Source: Planctomycetota bacterium (GTDB lineage: Bacteria > Planctomycetota > Phycisphaerae > UBA1845). Taken from it: 64,000 bases of DNA. Below, piece by piece: positions 42,704 to 51,549 of this stretch (position 1 is its first letter; the number at the start of each line of letters is the position of its first letter). Made by a program: the position numbers and the translations under genes. The notes beneath the pieces are model-generated. The model was given only the letters and a program-made list of their open reading frames with translations. It had not been told where the DNA came from and did not search any database. The stretch spans positions 102,808 to 166,807 of the forward strand of contig JAUWWQ010000002.1 of the NCBI GenBank assembly GCA_030616775.1. Reading direction: 5' to 3'.

Positions 42704-43333
42704 ATGCCCAATAGACAACGTGAGCCAGCGGGTAACATCCTGCTCATCGTGACGGCGTGGGTGTCTCCGTTCCTCGCGATCTGCTGGGGCGGTATCAGAT
42801 TACTCTTCTCCCGAGGTTCCTGGTTCCACAAACTATTTGCGTTAAGCTTCCTTGGCAATGTTTTTTCCGGAGCTGTGTTCGCGATCGGCTACTACGAGTA
42901 TTCGAAAGACCCTGGCGGTGAGCTGACTTCCGAGGGCACGCTGATCGCTCCGGAATGCGTCTATAGTCAGGAGGGCCCGGTTCAAGTCTGCGTCGCGCCT
43001 GTCGACTCCCAACTCGCTGACCTTTTCCCGAATACGGTGTACGTTGCGTTTGATGGGATATTCCGCGGAAGATTCGAGTTCGTTGATGACAACATGCAGC
43101 GTCTACGCGAGGTTACGATTTGCGATTCTCGTGGACGCCCCTGGATTGACGCTGAACTCGATACAGGAACGATGATATACACCCGGTATTTGACAGCCAC
43201 GGATGACGGTGCGGTGGTGACCTTGGTAGACGAGGATGCCGATGGAATACCTGACGTCAAGATGGACTGGGATCACGAAATGAGGTTCGAGCGCGACGGG
43301 GACCTTACCTGGCGGCGGACTGATAAAGAATAG
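42704..43333 (+). CDS. Membrane-anchored hypothetical protein
   Basis: A 209-residue protein of unknown function. Two hydrophobic helices are near the N-terminus (about residues 11-33 and 44-64), so the rest is held at the membrane. The following 140 residues are a small mixed alpha/beta, acidic domain (YVAFDGIFRGRFEFVDD, TDDGAVVTLVDEDADGIPDV). The DEDADGIPDV segment resembles a calcium-binding thrombospondin-type repeat. AAGGCAAGGA sits before the ATG. It follows the folD/transposase junction and converges with the lipoprotein gene at 43641; nothing links it to a pathway. Confidence 0.65.
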   Translation: MPNRQREPAGNILLIVTAWVSPFLAICWGGIRLLFSRGSWFHKLFALSFLGNVFSGAVFAIGYYEYSKDPGGELTSEGTLIAPECVYSQEGPVQVCVAPVDSQLADLFPNTVYVAFDGIFRGRFEFVDDNMQRLREVTICDSRGRPWIDAELDTGTMIYTRYLTATDDGAVVTLVDEDADGIPDVKMDWDHEMRFERDGDLTWRRTDKE

Positions 43334-43562
43334 GTGCGTGGCCATAGGTTCGCCGACATTACACTGCTCGCAGAGCAGTGGCACCCTACCGTGGATTGCC
43401 CGTCTGTACATTTCACGATTTCCTCGACATCGCGCCAGCTCGGGTTGTTCAAGACCACGGCCCTGCTGCGCTTCGCTCCGCAGGACCATGCCACGCGCCC
43501 GCGTCACGAGTTGGTGAAAGTACTCGGTCGGTCGGATTGACCGGTCGCTTGCGCTCCCGGCT

Positions 43563-43635
43563 CGACGTTTTGACACTTCGTCGTTTCGACGTTTTGACTT
43601 TTCGACGTTTTGACTTTTGGACGTTTCGACGTTTC
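43563..43635. repeat. Tandem repeat of CGACGTTTTGAC-type units
   Basis: About 73 bases of imperfect repeats of CGACGTTT(TGACTTTT), five or so units of roughly 10-20 bases, with TTTCGACG joints. It lies between the convergent genes at 43333 and 43641. There are no spacers of constant length, so it is a simple-sequence array. Confidence 0.8.
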
Positions 43636-43640
43636 TACGG

Positions 43641-44315
43641 CTACGGCGGTGGCAGAGGACCGAACAGGCGGTTCATCTCGTTGATGATCCGGACGACGCG
43701 ACGAGGATCGCGCGTGGCACGGAACCGGCCGCGCAGCTCGGCCCGTCTGAACAGATCAGCCCCGCCGGCAAGGCGGCGCTTAGGACGAAGTGAGGCCAGG
43801 TCCAGCGTCCCGGTGAGCGTATCTGTGCGTTTACGGTGTTTGAAAAAAACCGAACCCGCTCCTTCGAAAGTCGCCCCAACCCGGCCGCTGATGATGTGGT
43901 AGCTGACCGTCCCGTTGATCTGCGTGCGGTGCGTTACGGTCTCACCGGGTATGCATCGCCAGACGCTGCGAATATGGATCACCTGTGTAATGATGTGCTT
44001 GGGGTCGGATTCGCTGGGCTCCGACCGTCTTAGAATAAGGTCTAAGTTCCCGTCGTCGTCGAGCGTGTAGTAAGCCTCGTCGAAGCTCTCCCGGTAACGT
44101 TTGGCCACACCCGGTTCACGGTAGTCAGCGATCTCGAACGTAGATTCGCCCACGGAACAACCGGGGATAGCGAACAACAGCAGCGCAAGGGCAACGGAGA
44201 AGCCCGCACCAACGGCAGGCACCGTGTAGCCGTTATGGGCGCAGAATCGCAGGATGCCGCCGCTGGCGCCATTGGCAGTCGCGCAATCCTCGCGTGTTTT
44301 GACGAAGTGACTCAC
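43641..44315 (-). CDS. Predicted lipoprotein of unknown function
   Basis: The clearly coding part is an exported protein with a hydrophobic stretch ending LFAIPGC, a good lipobox, followed by a mature region of about 165 residues with no recognised domain (EIADYREPGVAKRYRESF, THRTQINGTVSYHIISGRV, GTLDLASL). The start is uncertain. A GTG at 44315 gives a charged n-region before the hydrophobic stretch; a GTG at 44222 is a shorter option. The frame is open to 44516, but that part overlaps the mqnA promoter and reads as non-coding. No good ribosome site was found for any of these. The gene is divergent from mqnA. Confidence 0.65.
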   Translation of the reverse strand: MSHFVKTREDCATANGASGGILRFCAHNGYTVPAVGAGFSVALALLLFAIPGCSVGESTFEIADYREPGVAKRYRESFDEAYYTLDDDGNLDLILRRSEPSESDPKHIITQVIHIRSVWRCIPGETVTHRTQINGTVSYHIISGRVGATFEGAGSVFFKHRKRTDTLTGTLDLASLRPKRRLAGGADLFRRAELRGRFRATRDPRRVVRIINEMNRLFGPLPPP

Positions 44316-44471
44316 ACCACGGGCACGATACCGATCCCGTTGGGGGGCGTCAACGCTCACCAGTGCAGACCGAGCGTCCTCACCTCCGGCCGGCCACAAC
44401 TTGCGACTTTCAAAAAGTGTGAAATTGTGTCCCGGTCGGCTGATGCTTCTGGAGTACGGCGGTCGACTTTC

Positions 44472-44477
44472 TATAAT
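44472..44477 (+). promoter_or_regulatory. Candidate -10 element of the mqnA-mqnC promoter
   Basis: A perfect TATAAT about 87 bases before the mqnA ATG. The -35 is weak (CTTCTG, with a spacer of about 19). Position and consensus favour it as the menaquinone operon promoter, but this is a sequence match only. Confidence 0.4.
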
Positions 44478-44563
44478 CCGGGTCGTGGAGCCGCGGGTTG
44501 AAAACCCGTGCCACACTCGTTTTGTTGGATGGGCTATTGACTGGAGCCGGATCGGAGATCGTC

Positions 44564-45370
44564 ATGGAAGGCGCGCACGATGACTTGGAGCGCAAGTGGC
44601 GGCTCGGGGTGGTTTCTTACCTCAACGCCAAGCCGCTAATCGAAGGCCTCGACGCGGACGACAGCCTCGAACTGACCTTCGCTGTGCCCGCGCAACTGCC
44701 AGCGCTATTGGATGCAGGGGTTGTGGATGCGGCCCTGGTCCCCGTGATTGACCTGATTCACCGAAGCCGAGCATGGCGGATCGTGTCCGACGCCTGCATC
44801 GGCTGCGACGGTGAGACGCTGACGGTCCGTGTGTTTTCTCGCGTGCCGCCCGAATCCATCCACAAGCTGCATGCGGACGGCGATTCACACACCTCCGTAG
44901 CGCTGGCCAGGATCATCTGGAAGGAGCTGTATGGACACCGGTTGGAGGTCGTCTCTTTTCTCGGCACGGAAACCGTCGAAGAGGGTGAGGGAATCCTGCT
45001 GATCGGCGACAAGGTCGTGGGCAACACGCTAGCCGAGTACGACGTAGAGACCGACCTCGGCTCAGCCTGGAAGTCGCTTACCTCGCTGCCGTTCGTGTTT
45101 GCCGTCTGGGCCTCCCAACGTGAATCAGACATCACATCGCTTGCACTAAAGCTCTCACGTGCTCGTGATGCCGGCGTCAAGTCAGCGGCGTCGATCGCGG
45201 AGGTCTACGGTCCCGGGCTGGGCTGGCCCGTTGCGATGGCCAAGCGTTACCTGACGACCCGATTGAGATTCATGCTCGGCCCCCGCGAGCGACTCGGAAT
45301 GGCCAGGTTTCTCGAACTTGCCAGAAGCAATGACCTGGTGGACGCCGGTGAGGAGCTGGTCTTCGCATGA
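44564..45370 (+). CDS. mqnA: Chorismate dehydratase (futalosine pathway)
   Basis: A 268-residue MqnA-family protein, which converts chorismate to 3-enolpyruvylbenzoate at the entry to the futalosine route to menaquinone. Conserved features: RLGVVSYLNAKPLIEGL at the N-terminus, a two-lobe periplasmic-binding-protein-like fold, VPVIDLIHR, and GILLIGDKVVGN with FVFAVWAS in the second lobe. The ATG at 44564 has GGAGAT 7 bases upstream; an ORF start 22 codons earlier is less likely. The stop overlaps the mqnC start by 4 bases (ATGA), so the two are translated together. Other steps (mqnB, mqnD, mqnE) are not in this window. Confidence 0.95.
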   Translation: MEGAHDDLERKWRLGVVSYLNAKPLIEGLDADDSLELTFAVPAQLPALLDAGVVDAALVPVIDLIHRSRAWRIVSDACIGCDGETLTVRVFSRVPPESIHKLHADGDSHTSVALARIIWKELYGHRLEVVSFLGTETVEEGEGILLIGDKVVGNTLAEYDVETDLGSAWKSLTSLPFVFAVWASQRESDITSLALKLSRARDAGVKSAASIAEVYGPGLGWPVAMAKRYLTTRLRFMLGPRERLGMARFLELARSNDLVDAGEELVFA

Positions 45371-46518
45371 GCATCGCATCGCCGGGCATCATTCCACGCA
45401 CTTCGGTGCCGCGAATCAGCGACGAGGAAGCGTTCGAGCTGTACAGGGATTGCTCGATCCACGAGCTTGGCCGGCGGGCCCATGAGATCACCATGCGGCT
45501 GCATCCTGAAGACTACCGTACGTATGTCGTTGACCGCAACATCAACTATGCAAACTACTGCACTGCCAGGTGCATCTTCTGCAACTTCAAAGCCGACCCA
45601 CAGGGGATGAACTCCGGCCGCAAGGATTTGCCGGAAGGTTACGTGCTGTCCTTTGAAGAGATTGGTCGCAAGATCGAGGAGCTGACCGAGATCGGCGGTA
45701 CGCAAATCCTGATGCAGGGCGGGTTGGTGCCCAAGGATATCCTGCCATTTGAGTGGTACCTTGATCTTCTGCGATTTGTGAAGCGAGAATATCCCGGCAT
45801 TCACGTGCACGCATTCAGCCCTCCCGAGATCCACGCTTTGCACGAAGCATTCGACATGAGCGTCCGCGACGTTCTTCTGCGATTGCGAGAGGCCGGCCTG
45901 GACACCATACCCGGCGGCGGCGCGGAGATCCTGGTTGACCGCGTCCGGCGGAAGATCGCCCAGGGCAAGACAACGGTGGACCAGTACCTGCAAGTGGTAC
46001 GCGAGGCGCACAGGCTGGGGATGAAAACGAGCGTCACGATGATGTTCGGTCACATCGAGACCGTTCAGGACAGGATTGAACATCTCCGTCGTCTTCGTGA
46101 TTTGCAGGACGAGACCGGCGGGTTCACGGCGTACATCGGCTGGACGTTCCAGCCCGGCAAGACGCCGCTTGGCCGGGTACGCGCGTTCGGCACCGACTAC
46201 GACGGTCTACCGGACGGGGAGCACCTAGTGCTGGCCGATGCCCACGAGTATCTGCGAATGACGGCCCTCGCCCGGGTCTACCTTGACAATTTTGCCAATA
46301 TCCAGGCAAGCTGGGTTACTCAGGGTGTGAAAATAGGTCAACTTGCTCTTTTCTTTGGGGCGAATGACATGGGCTCGGTGATGATGGAAGAAAACGTGGT
46401 GTCGGCGGCAGGGACGACGTATCGCCTTACAGAACAAGAGATAAGAAACGCGATCACCGGCGCCGGCTGGGTGCCCAGGAAGCGGAATTGCTACTACGAG
46501 ATCATCGAGGCCGCCTAG
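45367..46518 (+). CDS. mqnC: Cyclic dehypoxanthinyl futalosine synthase
   Basis: A 383-residue radical SAM enzyme of the MqnC/MqnE family, which cyclises dehypoxanthinyl futalosine in menaquinone synthesis. The cluster motif is Cys65-x3-Cys69-x2-Cys72 (NYCTARCIFCNF), then QILMQGGLVPK, PPEIHALHEAF, IPGGGAEILVD and a C-terminal MGSVMMEENVV block. These are the family's usual conserved segments, including the GGAE loop. Overlap of 4 bases with mqnA indicates an operon. The MqnE paralogue is the main alternative; the GTQILMQGG context favours MqnC. Presence of mqnA and mqnC implies menaquinone is the respiratory quinone. Confidence 0.93.
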   Translation: MSIASPGIIPRTSVPRISDEEAFELYRDCSIHELGRRAHEITMRLHPEDYRTYVVDRNINYANYCTARCIFCNFKADPQGMNSGRKDLPEGYVLSFEEIGRKIEELTEIGGTQILMQGGLVPKDILPFEWYLDLLRFVKREYPGIHVHAFSPPEIHALHEAFDMSVRDVLLRLREAGLDTIPGGGAEILVDRVRRKIAQGKTTVDQYLQVVREAHRLGMKTSVTMMFGHIETVQDRIEHLRRLRDLQDETGGFTAYIGWTFQPGKTPLGRVRAFGTDYDGLPDGEHLVLADAHEYLRMTALARVYLDNFANIQASWVTQGVKIGQLALFFGANDMGSVMMEENVVSAAGTTYRLTEQEIRNAITGAGWVPRKRNCYYEIIEAA

Positions 46519-46896
46519 AGCCGCTCGGTCACGAGTGTCGCATAATGTGTCACCCTGCTCGGGCGGAGTTCGCCGTACTCACGATTTTTCGGTAGCCCCA
46601 CAGCCACTCTATGTTACAATCGTTTCCTGCGGTCAAGCGAAGGTGGGCGGGAAGGTCGTCTCAAACGTGGTGGTTGTGCAAGTCTGTCGACGTTCGATCT
46701 GCTCAGCCGGCCCTGGCCGCTGTGAAGGCACCTGACTAACATGAACGTGAGAGGGAAAGGACGGGCCGCCAGGTTGGCTGCGGTTCTGTCAGCTCATGCG
46801 CTTTTGGATGCGCGTCGAACATTTCCCTGGGCAGAGACGGTGTTGGTGGCCCGGCCGGCAGGCATGCCACAAAGCCGGGATCGGACGTAGCCCACG
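46519..46896. other. Intergenic region, nothing recognised
   Basis: About 380 bases between mqnC and the HD-domain gene on the same strand. Short frames occur but lack ribosome sites. No terminator or RNA gene was clear. Confidence 0.4.
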
Positions 46897-47601
46897 ATGC
46901 ACTGGGACGCGATCTGGAACCGCGCTCGAGCGGATCTGGTAATCACAACCGAACAGGGTGGCGAGGATCTCATCCTCTGGGAGCACTCGGTCCGGGTGTC
47001 GGAGACTGCGCGCCAAATCGCCAGGCTGCCCGAGGTACGAGCAGCGTCTCCCGATGAAGCGGCAATCGTCGCCGGCGCGCTGTACCATGATGCCGGGTGG
47101 GTCGCCAGGCTGCGAGACGGCGAAATCCATCGTGGTGAGATTCTGTGCTGCTTGAAGTCCGAAGCTCATCGCGAGCATGGGGCGCTGATGTTAGAGCACG
47201 CCCTGAGAGAGTTGCTACCGCGTGATACGCTTCAACGGGCGTCCGGGGCAATTCTAACGCTTAAAAACCGTCGCATTGAATCCGTGGAGGGGCAAGTTAT
47301 CACGGAAGCGGACAACTTGGATGAGCTCGGCGTGCTCTCGTTGTGGTCGAGCATCCGCCGCGGGGTCACTGAGGGTAAGGGCGTGCAAGCGGTCATCGAC
47401 ACGTGGCGTCGTCGGAAGGAGTACCGCTTCTGGGAAGCGCACCTCAAAGACTCGTTCCGCTTCGCACTTGTACGCGCAGTGGCCGAGAAGCGCCTGGAGC
47501 AGTTGGAGCGACTCATGAGAGAGCTCGAAGGGCAGCACACAGGTGCCGATATCGTACTGGGCTTGGAGCCATCCTCGCCAGTATCGGGCCCGGGTAAATG
47601 A
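46897..47601 (+). CDS. HD-domain phosphohydrolase
   Basis: A 234-residue HD-superfamily protein. The metal-binding residues fall in order: His in WEHSVRVSETA, His-Asp in LYHDAGWVA, a His pair in EAHREHGALM and Asp in EADNLDELG. The fold therefore looks complete. Substrates in the superfamily range from nucleotides to cyclic dinucleotides, and none can be chosen here. The C-terminal 70 residues are helical and charged (EKRLEQLERLMRELEG). The ATG at 46897 has only a weak upstream signal. It follows mqnC after 378 bases and converges with the Ser/Thr kinase gene, with no evident partner. Confidence 0.85.
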   Translation: MHWDAIWNRARADLVITTEQGGEDLILWEHSVRVSETARQIARLPEVRAASPDEAAIVAGALYHDAGWVARLRDGEIHRGEILCCLKSEAHREHGALMLEHALRELLPRDTLQRASGAILTLKNRRIESVEGQVITEADNLDELGVLSLWSSIRRGVTEGKGVQAVIDTWRRRKEYRFWEAHLKDSFRFALVRAVAEKRLEQLERLMRELEGQHTGADIVLGLEPSSPVSGPGK

Positions 47602-47640
47602 CCCCGCCGGACAGGTAACCGGTTTGGACAGATGATGTAG

Positions 47641-49998
47641 TTACGGCATGGACGGCCCGACGAGCGCCACAAGTTCGTCGCGGAGTCGGAGTAGCTCATC
47701 GGCTGACTCGATCCACAGGTCGCCTGTACCGGCGGTGGCGATGAAGCCACCAGGCTGCCGCAGGTCGGCGGGCCAGGTCGCCTCGGCCACGGCGAGTGCC
47801 GTGCGGGCAGCGCTTTCGTTGCCCCGTCGCGCCTCGGCTACCGCGATAATGAGATGGTTGATCGTGGGCAGGTCGTCGAGGTCCAACGCGAGACGGGCGT
47901 GTTTGATAGCGTGCTGAAATTCGTCGTTGCGCAGGTGGGCCAGGGCACGGATCCGCTTGGCTTTCGCATTGGTTTCGTTGGCAAGCTTGTCGGCAAATTT
48001 GGCGTCGTCGAGGGCCTCCTCGAAATCAATGTGCCCCGTGAGTTGAAGCCACAGACGCGCTCGGACTATCCGGGTCAGTATGTCCTGCTCATAGCACTCG
48101 ATGGCGTTGGCAATGTGGGTGACACTGGCGACGTTTTGCAGGTGTAGTTCCAACACAGCCCGGTTCCGCCAGACCGCCGCATGGTACTCATCCGGCTGCA
48201 CACCGGCTGCATCGGCCCCTCGGCGGAGACACTCTTCCGCGTTTTTGAGATCGCCTTGGACTGCGTGCAGTGCCCCGAGATTGGACCAGGAAGCATAGTC
48301 GCCGGGATGCAAAGCCAGGGATTTTTCGACCGTTTCGATGGCTTCTGCGTATCGCCCCAGTCTCTTCAGCGCGACAGCCTGATAGCCCAGAGCTTTGACA
48401 TTGTCTGTATCGATTTGCAGAACGTGCCGACACAGTTGGTCGGCTTGTTTTAGCGTTCTGTCACTCGCCTGGTGGGGCCTGGCCTTGTAGTACTCCAGCT
48501 TCATCCACGCTAAGTTCAACAACGTTTCCACGTCGTTGCGATCGATTCGCAGAGCTGCCCGGAAGTCGTTCTCGGCTTCAGCCCATCGGTTGAGCAGAAC
48601 GAAGTTGATGGCACTCTCTCGAAGGGCCATTATCCCGGCGCTTCGGCCCGCGGCCTTTTCCCATTGCCAGAGGACTGCTGACGCAGCTAATAGGACAGCA
48701 GCGGTCACGGCGATGACCGGCGCCTTGCGACGCTTGACGAACTTGGCGGTGCGACGGATGAGGCCGGGCCTTCTGGCGATGATCGGGAGATCATGGGTAT
48801 ACCGGCGCAGGTCATCGGCCAGTGACTTAGCACTGTCATAGCGAGCGTCGGGAGACTTCTCCAGGCACTTAAGACAGATGGTGTCCAGCTCCGGCGGTAC
48901 TGCGTGATTGATCTTGCGGGGCGACGTGGGATCGCGAGCGATGATGGCGCCGAGAATCTCTTTGTCGTCCGCCCCGGGGAAAGCCGGCTGAAAACAGAGC
49001 AGCTCGTACATGGTCGCGCCCAGCGAGTAGATGTCGGTACGGTGATCGACGCGGACCCGCCTGGCCATTGCCTGTTCCGGGCTCACATAGCGCAATGTGC
49101 CCAGAAACGATCCGGTCATGGTGACGGATTTCTCTTCAGCAACCTTGGCAAGCCCGAAATCGGCGATCAGAATTCGCCCGTCGATTGACAAGATCAGGTT
49201 GCCGGGTTTGACGTCACGGTGAATGATCCCTTGGACATGGGCATAGTGAAGGGCGTCAGCGGCGTTGGCCATCCAGCCGGTAACATGCCGGTAGTACATC
49301 CGCCCCCGGCCGGAAAACGACGTCCCCGAACCGGAATCCCCGAGGCTCACAGACGATCCGTCTTGGGCTACGGCATCTGAAGCAGGTGCAACATCCAGCG
49401 ACGTAAGCAACTCCGCCAGGCGAGCCACGGAAGCGGTTGAAGCGTCTTGCTCGCCGAGGCGGCGGATCAAAACGTCGAGCGGCTGCCCCGAGATCAACTC
49501 CATCGCGTAGTAGTATCCGTCACGCGACTCGCCGTAGTCGTAGATGGGGATGATGTTGGTATGGTGCAGACGGGCGGCGGCGGCGGCCTCACGGCGAAAA
49601 CGCGATACCGCTGAGGGATTGGCGGTCCCGACGATTGCAGGAAGCACTTTCAGGGCGACGGTGCGATTGAGTTTCGTCTGCACCGCCTGGTACACGATGC
49701 CCATTCCTCCCTGGCCGATGACTCCGGTAATCCTATAACCCTCGATTCTCGGGAACTGCCGGGCCACCTTTGTGGCGGGTGAGCTACCCGTCGGCATAGG
49801 CGTGACACACAACTCTGTTTCATCAATTTTCGGGACTTGGGCGTCGTTGGCTGAGCGTGCCTGGCGGCGAAATCGTTCGTACGCGGCGCGGCAGGTTTCG
49901 CAGGTATCAAGGTGGTCACGGACAGCGACCGCGGCGGCCGCGTCCAGCCGGCCATCGTCGTAGCATTCGAAGTCCGCGGCTGTGAGGCAGTCTGACAC
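47641..49998 (-). CDS. Membrane Ser/Thr protein kinase with N-terminal zinc finger and TPRs
   Basis: A 785-residue planctomycete-type protein kinase. A putative anti-sigma-like zinc-binding segment (HLDTCETC, residues 29-36) precedes the kinase domain (about 88-430). That domain is complete: glycine loop GQGGMGIVY, Lys in [23 protein letters not shown] and SPEQA. One transmembrane helix ([19 protein letters not shown]) follows. The extracytoplasmic part is a TPR array ([42 protein letters not shown] and others). The start is a GTG with AAGGG upstream. It is divergent from the aldolase gene and convergent with the HD gene. Substrates unknown; probably membrane-linked signalling. Confidence 0.95.
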   Translation of the reverse strand: MSDCLTAADFECYDDGRLDAAAAVAVRDHLDTCETCRAAYERFRRQARSANDAQVPKIDETELCVTPMPTGSSPATKVARQFPRIEGYRITGVIGQGGMGIVYQAVQTKLNRTVALKVLPAIVGTANPSAVSRFRREAAAAARLHHTNIIPIYDYGESRDGYYYAMELISGQPLDVLIRRLGEQDASTASVARLAELLTSLDVAPASDAVAQDGSSVSLGDSGSGTSFSGRGRMYYRHVTGWMANAADALHYAHVQGIIHRDVKPGNLILSIDGRILIADFGLAKVAEEKSVTMTGSFLGTLRYVSPEQAMARRVRVDHRTDIYSLGATMYELLCFQPAFPGADDKEILGAIIARDPTSPRKINHAVPPELDTICLKCLEKSPDARYDSAKSLADDLRRYTHDLPIIARRPGLIRRTAKFVKRRKAPVIAVTAAVLLAASAVLWQWEKAAGRSAGIMALRESAINFVLLNRWAEAENDFRAALRIDRNDVETLLNLAWMKLEYYKARPHQASDRTLKQADQLCRHVLQIDTDNVKALGYQAVALKRLGRYAEAIETVEKSLALHPGDYASWSNLGALHAVQGDLKNAEECLRRGADAAGVQPDEYHAAVWRNRAVLELHLQNVASVTHIANAIECYEQDILTRIVRARLWLQLTGHIDFEEALDDAKFADKLANETNAKAKRIRALAHLRNDEFQHAIKHARLALDLDDLPTINHLIIAVAEARRGNESAARTALAVAEATWPADLRQPGGFIATAGTGDLWIESADELLRLRDELVALVGPSMP

Positions 49999-50341
49999 TT
50001 CGGCCCTTCCGCAAGCTGTGCTACACCGCGACCCGTACGTCGCTCACAATAGGTCGATAGGTGCACGGCACTCGGACACAAAGGGGAACCGGCGTCCGTG
50101 GTGCATCCGCATCTTAGCACACGCCGCTCAGTGGGCCAATGGGAGGACCGTAGACAGGGCATTCTCCCGGGCGGGTGAGCGAGATCACCAGGCGGCGGTC
50201 GGTCCTGCGGTCTCAACCTTCCGTCCGCCTGGCGTGCCCAGGATCGGGGCGGAGAATAGCCACTATCTGACGCCGCTTGCCAGGCCTACAAAGCGCGGTA
50301 AAGTGCTAAGGAAACCAACGCTAATGAGGAGAATTCAAGCT
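49999..50341. other. Divergent intergenic region
   Basis: About 340 bases between the divergent kinase and LsrF-like aldolase starts. Open frames continue through but without signals. AGGAG lies just before the aldolase ATG. No other element recognised. Confidence 0.45.
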
Positions 50342-51130
50342 ATGGACTGGGGGATGCGTAACCGCCTGGCCGGCATTATCAAACCGGATACCGGTCGATG
50401 CGTCATGCTGGCCATCGACCACGGCTATTTTCAGGGTCCGACTACGGGCCTGGAGCGCCCAGGAGAAGCGGTGGCACCGTTACTCGGCTACGCCGATGCC
50501 TTGATGCTGACGCGCGGTGTCCTTCGCAACGTTATCGATCCAGGCCGGAGAATCCCCATCGTGCTTCGCGTCTCCGGTGGGACGAGCATTCTCAGGGACG
50601 ATCTCTCTGACGAGGATATCACCGTTTCGATTGAGGATGCCATCCGCGTAAACGCATCGGCGCTGGCCCTGTCAGTCTTCGTCGGCGGCCCGCACGAGAA
50701 GGAGACACTGACGAACTTAGCAAAGCTTTGTGACGAGGGTCAAAGGTACGGCATTCCGGTCCTGGCAGTCACCGCCGTCGGCAAGGAGATGTCTCGCGAT
50801 GCCCGCTACCTGAGACTTGCCTGCCGGATCGCAGCCGAACTGGGTGCCCAGATCGTCAAGACTTATTATTGCGAGGGCTTTGAGAAGGTAGTCGGTGGAT
50901 GCCCCGTACCGATCGTCATCGCCGGCGGCAAGAAGATCGAGGAACGCGACGCCCTTAAGCTTGCCTATGTTGCCGTCTCTGCCGGTGCCGTCGGAGTGGA
51001 TATGGGCCGGAACATCTTCCAGTCGAAGTGGCCTGCGCAGATGATTCAGGCCGTCCGCAGCATCGTGCATGACGGTAAAACCGATGCCCAGGCCTGGGAG
51101 GAGTTCCAGCATGCGACCGGCCGGAGTTGA
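50342..51130 (+). CDS. LsrF/DhnA-like class I aldolase
   Basis: A 262-residue TIM-barrel aldolase resembling LsrF, the thiolase-like enzyme of AI-2 degradation, and DhnA-type class I fructose-bisphosphate aldolases. Diagnostic blocks are [57 protein letters not shown] (with the Schiff-base Lys), [10 protein letters not shown] and [11 protein letters not shown]. The ATG at 50342 has GAGGAG at about 9 bases, and homology starts exactly there. No lsr transporter, kinase or regulator genes are present, so AI-2 breakdown is not assured. It lies 122 bases upstream of a YciI-like gene and a RhaD-SDR fusion, which suggests a sugar-phosphate or deoxysugar pathway. Confidence 0.88.
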   Translation: MDWGMRNRLAGIIKPDTGRCVMLAIDHGYFQGPTTGLERPGEAVAPLLGYADALMLTRGVLRNVIDPGRRIPIVLRVSGGTSILRDDLSDEDITVSIEDAIRVNASALALSVFVGGPHEKETLTNLAKLCDEGQRYGIPVLAVTAVGKEMSRDARYLRLACRIAAELGAQIVKTYYCEGFEKVVGGCPVPIVIAGGKKIEERDALKLAYVAVSAGAVGVDMGRNIFQSKWPAQMIQAVRSIVHDGKTDAQAWEEFQHATGRS

Positions 51131-51252
51131 CCTTGCGGACCGCAATCAGACTGATGGTCTGCACGGCGGACTCTATTTCTCTTTCGACGTCGCCGGATAG
51201 TCGTCGGAGCGCGTAAGATAGCACACTATCCTTGCACGGAGGATTCCCACAA

Positions 51253-51549
51253 GTGCCACAGTATGTCATGATCGGTTGGGATGGACCGGAGGGAGCCGGA
51301 CGACGTGACCGGCTTCGTGAGCAGCACGTCGCGCACGTGCACGAATTAGCGCGTAAAGGGCGAATCGTTTTTGCAGGCCCCATCCGAGATGACGCCAACC
51401 AGCGCTCGATCGGCGTGGTGATCATACTCGGAGCGGACAGCTTAGAAGAGGCCCGGCAACTCATCGACAGTGATCCGTATGTGGCCGGCGGCGTCTTCAA
51501 GTCGATGACTGTAAACCCATTCAAACAGGTGATTCCAGATTCGCGATGA
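51253..51549 (+). CDS. YciI-family protein
   Basis: A 98-residue YciI-like protein with a ferredoxin-like fold. The start is a GTG with GGAGG about 10 bases upstream. Family features: the tyrosine/aspartate-containing first strand YVMIGWDG, RDRLREQHVAHVHEL, RIVFAGPIRDD, and the C-terminal block SDPYVAGGVFKSM. Members are thought to act as small hydro-lyase-like or isomerase-like enzymes, but few have known substrates. Its stop overlaps the RhaD-SDR start by 4 bases (ATGA), so translation is coupled and a role in the same pathway is likely. Confidence 0.88.
   Translation: MPQYVMIGWDGPEGAGRRDRLREQHVAHVHELARKGRIVFAGPIRDDANQRSIGVVIILGADSLEEARQLIDSDPYVAGGVFKSMTVNPFKQVIPDSR

Noticed and set aside
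44316..44516. N-terminal extension of the lipoprotein gene at 43641
   Set aside because: It overlaps the likely mqnA promoter, reads as non-coding, and would place about 90 residues ahead of the signal peptide.
50342..51130. Calling this gene lsrF and inferring quorum-signal (AI-2) degradation
   Set aside because: No lsr transporter, kinase or regulator is present, and related aldolases act on other substrates.
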